A stretch of DNA of 36,669 bases, from the NCBI GenBank assembly GCA_003931895.1, contig RRZV01000012.1, positions 1 to 36,669 of the forward strand, read 5' to 3'. Below, piece after piece: positions 33,906 through 36,669 of this stretch (position 1 is the stretch's first letter; every line of letters starts with the position of its first letter). Below the pieces are notes generated by a model. It ran no database searches. It saw only the letters and a list, made by a program, of their open reading frames with translations, and was not told the origin of the DNA. The position numbers and the translations under genes were made by a program. This DNA comes from Mesohalobacter salilacus (GTDB taxonomy: Bacteria; Bacteroidota; Bacteroidia; Flavobacteriales; Flavobacteriaceae).

Positions 33906-34769
33906 ATGGATACCAAAGAACTTTTAAAAAAAGTCAGAAAAATCGAAATCAAAACACGTCGTTTGAGCGATCACGTGTTTGGTGGCGAATACCATTCGGC
34001 CTTTAAAGGCCGTGGAATGACCTTTAGCGAAGTTCGGGGTTATCAATTTGGCGATGATGTGCGCGCGATAGACTGGAATGTTACAGCACGTTACAATGAG
34101 CCGTTTGTTAAGGTTTTTGAAGAAGAACGCGAGCTCACCATGATGCTTTTAATTGATGTTTCGGCTTCAGAAACTTTTGGTACACAAACCACATACAAGC
34201 GAAATATTTTGGTAGAAATCGCAGCAACGCTTGCCTTTTCTGCTATTCAAAATAATGATAAAGTGGGCTTGATGCTGTTTACAGACCAAATTGAACTTTA
34301 TATTCCTCCTAAAAAAGGACGTATGCACGTCTTGAGAATTATTCGTGAGCTTATAGAATTTAAACCCAAAAACAAAAAAACTGATATTTCTTTGGCGCTA
34401 AAGTCTTTAAGTAACATGATCAAAAAACGCGCTATTGCTTTTGTCATGTCAGATTTTATGGACGATGATTATGAACGCAGTTTAAAAATTGTAGCACAGC
34501 GTCACGATGTCACTGGAATCAGAATTTATGATAAACGCGAAACAGAATTGCCTAATGTAGGTCTTATCCAAGCTCAAGATGCCGAAAGCGGAAAGTTGGT
34601 TTGGCTTAATTCTGCTTTAAAAAACACAAGACAAGCCTATCGAAAACAGTATTTAGACCGTGTAGAATATTTTGAGAAAACTTTTAAACTGAGCGGTGCT
34701 GGTCGCATTTCTACTCAAGTAGAAGAAAGCTATGTCAAAAAATTATTAAGTTATTTTAAAGCCCGATGA
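33906..34769 (+). CDS. DUF58 domain protein of the Bat operon
   Basis: The 287-residue protein carries the DUF58 signature: GRGMTFSEVRGYQFGDD, then VRAIDWNVTARYNEPFVK. A von Willebrand A-like half follows, with a metal-binding DxSxS motif in LLIDVSASETFG. No signal peptide or membrane segment is seen, so it is a cytosolic type that may bind the membrane complex. In Bacteroidota it accompanies MoxR and BatA-E in the aerotolerance-type operon, whose precise mechanism is not settled. It is preceded by a palindrome in the 110-base gap from moxR and followed 7 bases later by the next gene. Confidence 0.93.
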   Translation: MDTKELLKKVRKIEIKTRRLSDHVFGGEYHSAFKGRGMTFSEVRGYQFGDDVRAIDWNVTARYNEPFVKVFEEERELTMMLLIDVSASETFGTQTTYKRNILVEIAATLAFSAIQNNDKVGLMLFTDQIELYIPPKKGRMHVLRIIRELIEFKPKNKKTDISLALKSLSNMIKKRAIAFVMSDFMDDDYERSLKIVAQRHDVTGIRIYDKRETELPNVGLIQAQDAESGKLVWLNSALKNTRQAYRKQYLDRVEYFEKTFKLSGAGRISTQVEESYVKKLLSYFKAR

Positions 34770-34776
34770 GCGATTT

Positions 34777-36405
34777 ATGAGATTAAATAGATTGACATAT
34801 CGATTAATTTTTACAGCTACTTTATTGGTTTGCAGTTTTGTGACTAATGCTCAAGAAGTTGTTGCAGAAATAGACCGCGATACCATCAAAATAGGTGAAC
34901 AAATTAAATACAAAATTACCGCAAAGGTTCAACCTGAAGATGTGATTATCTTTCCAGAAGGTCAAACTTTTACTCCACTTGAAATGGTAGAAGCCTACAA
35001 AATTGACACCACGCAACTCGAGCCACTTAAAATATTATCTAAAACTTACGCCCTCACCCAATTTGATTCAGGAAGTTATACCATCGGAAAGCAAACCTTA
35101 AAACTCAACGATAGCTTTATTGAAACCGATAGTATTAAAGTTCGTGTCAACGATGTAGTGGTCGATACCACCAAGCAAAAGCTTTATCCCATCAAAACTT
35201 ATATCGATTTTGAAAAACCCTTTGAAATTCAATCTTGGATTTGGTGGACGCTTTTAGCTATAGCTGTGGTTTTAGGTATAATTTTTCTCATTTTTAAATT
35301 TAAAAAGAAAAAAGACGAAAAGAAAAAACGCATTCCACCTTACCAACGCGCCATTCAATCTCTACAAGAATTAGACAATTCTAAATTGATTGACGATAGA
35401 AATTTAAAAGAATATTATTCTCAACTCACCGAAATCAGTCGACGATATCTCGAAGAAAAAGTCGAAATCAGAGCTTTAGAATATACCAGTAACGAACTGG
35501 TCGATGAGCTTCAACACAGACGTCAAAATCAAAAACTCAATATCAGTCAAGACCTGATTGACGATTTTAAAAAAGTTTTACAACGGGCCGACCTTGCCAA
35601 GTTTGCTAAATCTGCGCCCGATGTTTTAACGGCAAAATCTGATCGCAAAAACGTTGAAACCTTTACCAACAGTATGCAGACGGCTATCCCAGAGCCTACC
35701 GATGAAGAGAAAAAACGCGATGAAGCCTACCAAGCTATTTTGAAAAAACGCCGTCAACGTCGAAAAATCGCTTTTGCTATTTTGGCGGTTTTAGCCATAG
35801 TCACAATTTCTACCGTAGCTCTGGTTGCTACAAAAGGATACGATTATGTTAAAGATGCGTATTTCGGTAATGCGTCAAAAGAACTTTTAGAACAAGATTG
35901 GATCACCAGTACATACGGTTATCCGCCAGTTGAAATTTCTACACCTGAAGTTCTTGTGAGAACTCCAATTGATAGTTTAAACCAAAACATCAAACAAAAT
36001 GATATGGTGCTTAATACCGAAACTTTTGCTGATGGGTCTTTGTTTTCAAATCTTTATGTGGTGTTGAGCACGGTAGAGTTTAAAAAAGAAACTGAGTTTG
36101 ACCTCAATAAAGCCATTGACGGCATTTATAAAAATTTAGAACAAAAAGGTGCTATCAATATTTTAAGTAAAGATGAAGAAATTGAAACTTTAGATGGCAC
36201 CAAAGGCATTAAAGTCTTTGGAAGTTTTAAAATTAAAAATCCAATTACTGGCAATGAAATTGACAAATCCTATCAAATTTTAAACTTTGGCGTAGGTGGC
36301 AACTATCAGCAAATCACGATTGTCCATAATGAAAACGACAGATTTGCTGACGAAATAGCCAATAGAATTATTAATACGGTAGAATTTAAATTGGAAAACA
36401 ACTAA
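34777..36405 (+). CDS. BatD/DUF4381-like two-membrane-span protein of the Bat operon
   Basis: The 542-residue protein has a signal peptide or first anchor (to about residue 25, TNAQ), a periplasmic beta domain (26-150) like that of BatD, a transmembrane helix (154-174), and a cytoplasmic part. The cytoplasmic part contains a DUF4381-like segment (about 208-280: EYYSQLTEISRRYLEEK, then LQRADLAKFAK). A second helix lies at 331-352 and a periplasmic C-terminal domain at 353-542. Basic residues flank both helices on the cytoplasmic side. DUF4381 proteins in proteobacteria lie at the same place, between DUF58 and VWA genes. The C-terminal domain is unfamiliar to me. The gene is 7 bases after DUF58 and 2 bases before batA. 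Confidence 0.8.
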   Translation: MRLNRLTYRLIFTATLLVCSFVTNAQEVVAEIDRDTIKIGEQIKYKITAKVQPEDVIIFPEGQTFTPLEMVEAYKIDTTQLEPLKILSKTYALTQFDSGSYTIGKQTLKLNDSFIETDSIKVRVNDVVVDTTKQKLYPIKTYIDFEKPFEIQSWIWWTLLAIAVVLGIIFLIFKFKKKKDEKKKRIPPYQRAIQSLQELDNSKLIDDRNLKEYYSQLTEISRRYLEEKVEIRALEYTSNELVDELQHRRQNQKLNISQDLIDDFKKVLQRADLAKFAKSAPDVLTAKSDRKNVETFTNSMQTAIPEPTDEEKKRDEAYQAILKKRRQRRKIAFAILAVLAIVTISTVALVATKGYDYVKDAYFGNASKELLEQDWITSTYGYPPVEISTPEVLVRTPIDSLNQNIKQNDMVLNTETFADGSLFSNLYVVLSTVEFKKETEFDLNKAIDGIYKNLEQKGAINILSKDEEIETLDGTKGIKVFGSFKIKNPITGNEIDKSYQILNFGVGGNYQQITIVHNENDRFADEIANRIINTVEFKLENN

Positions 36406-36407
36406 GT

Positions 36408-36669
36408 ATGTTCAACAACCTGACATTTGAGAATCCCGCTTGGTTTTGGCTATTATTAGCTATTCCATTATTTGTGGTGTGGTATCTTTTAAAGCGTAAG
36501 GAAAGTCAGGTTCCGGTCAAGTTTTCTTCTACACAAGCCTTTTCAGGGTCATCGTTTTGGGGTTATGTTAAACATACGATGTTTGCCTTTAAAATTTTAG
36601 CTTGGGTGTTTTTAACTATCGCAATGGCAAGGCCAAGAACCGTTGACGTGACTACAGATATCAAAAAAA
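36408..36669 (+). CDS. batA: BatA-like VWA protein, N-terminal part, cut by window edge
   Basis: The reading frame opens with ATG 36408, two bases after the previous stop, and runs for 87 codons to the end of the window. The N-terminus FENPAWFWLLLAIPLFVVW is the typical first helix of BatA/BatB. A second helix follows (FKILAWVFLTIAMARPR), and then TVDVTTDIKK, the segment that normally leads directly into the VWA metal-binding DxSxS motif, which lies beyond the window. It is an inner-membrane protein of the MoxR/Bat operon. BatB cannot be excluded, but position argues for BatA. Confidence 0.8.
   Translation, partial: MFNNLTFENPAWFWLLLAIPLFVVWYLLKRKESQVPVKFSSTQAFSGSSFWGYVKHTMFAFKILAWVFLTIAMARPRTVDVTTDIKK

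Noticed and set aside
1-36669. tRNA, rRNA, transposase, prophage or toxin-antitoxin genes
   Set aside because: None recognised on either strand by reading; the window appears to be ordinary chromosome apart from the points listed.

Overview
The window looks like chromosome from a member of the Flavobacteriia (Bacteroidota), probably a marine or otherwise free-living Flavobacteriaceae. The signs are AT-rich DNA, starts without Shine-Dalgarno sequences, several TAnnTTTG-type -7 promoter elements, a type IX secretion C-terminal signal on a giant exported protein, a MoxR/DUF58/Bat operon, a 2TM-domain protein, and Bacteroidota-type lipoproteins and CarboxypepD_reg-like proteins. This assignment is inferred from gene content. 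No rRNA, tRNA, CRISPR array, phage or transposase gene was seen.

Layout. 1-1667 (minus): two small membrane proteins and a GH113-like lipoprotein glycosidase. 1819-4798 (plus): a flavoprotein and a membrane polyferredoxin, separated by an inverted repeat. 4804-7559 (minus): formate-tetrahydrofolate ligase and a slipin/SPFH protein. 7717-11299 (plus): the sulfate-activation operon cysQ-cysC-cysD-cysN, closed by a hairpin terminator. 11378-12940 (minus): a stand-alone glycogen-binding-domain protein and a class V PLP enzyme. 12983-14750 (plus): a tightly coupled operon of 2TM protein, dihydrofolate reductase (TTG start) and a fructosamine-kinase-like protein, closed by a perfect bidirectional terminator. 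14802-15140 (minus): a small exported protein.

15303-18803 (plus): an exported CarboxypepD_reg-like protein and an M3 metallopeptidase. 18969-19751 (plus): an omega-amidase-like nitrilase whose 3' end overlaps that of a converging Ig-like lipoprotein (19738-21351). 21464-22168: lipB. 22248-24318 (minus): pckA and a DUF423 protein. 24391-25758 (plus): a saccharopine-dehydrogenase-like protein. 25908-31607 (plus): a 1899-residue secreted multidomain protein. 31639-32562 (minus): a TIGR01777-type epimerase. 32791 to the window end (plus): MoxR ATPase, DUF58 protein, a BatD/DUF4381-like membrane protein and the start of BatA, which the window edge cuts.

Most of the window is core metabolism: one-carbon/folate (fhs, folA), sulfur activation, lipoylation, gluconeogenesis and amino acid catabolism. 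The accessory-looking parts are the flavoprotein/polyferredoxin pair, the giant T9SS protein with an altered phosphatase metal site and an internal 182-residue tandem duplication, the GH113 lipoprotein cluster, and several intergenic palindromes or repeats. I found no clear case of an entirely new multi-gene defence or mobile system. The best candidate for an uncharacterised system is the flavoprotein plus polyferredoxin pair.
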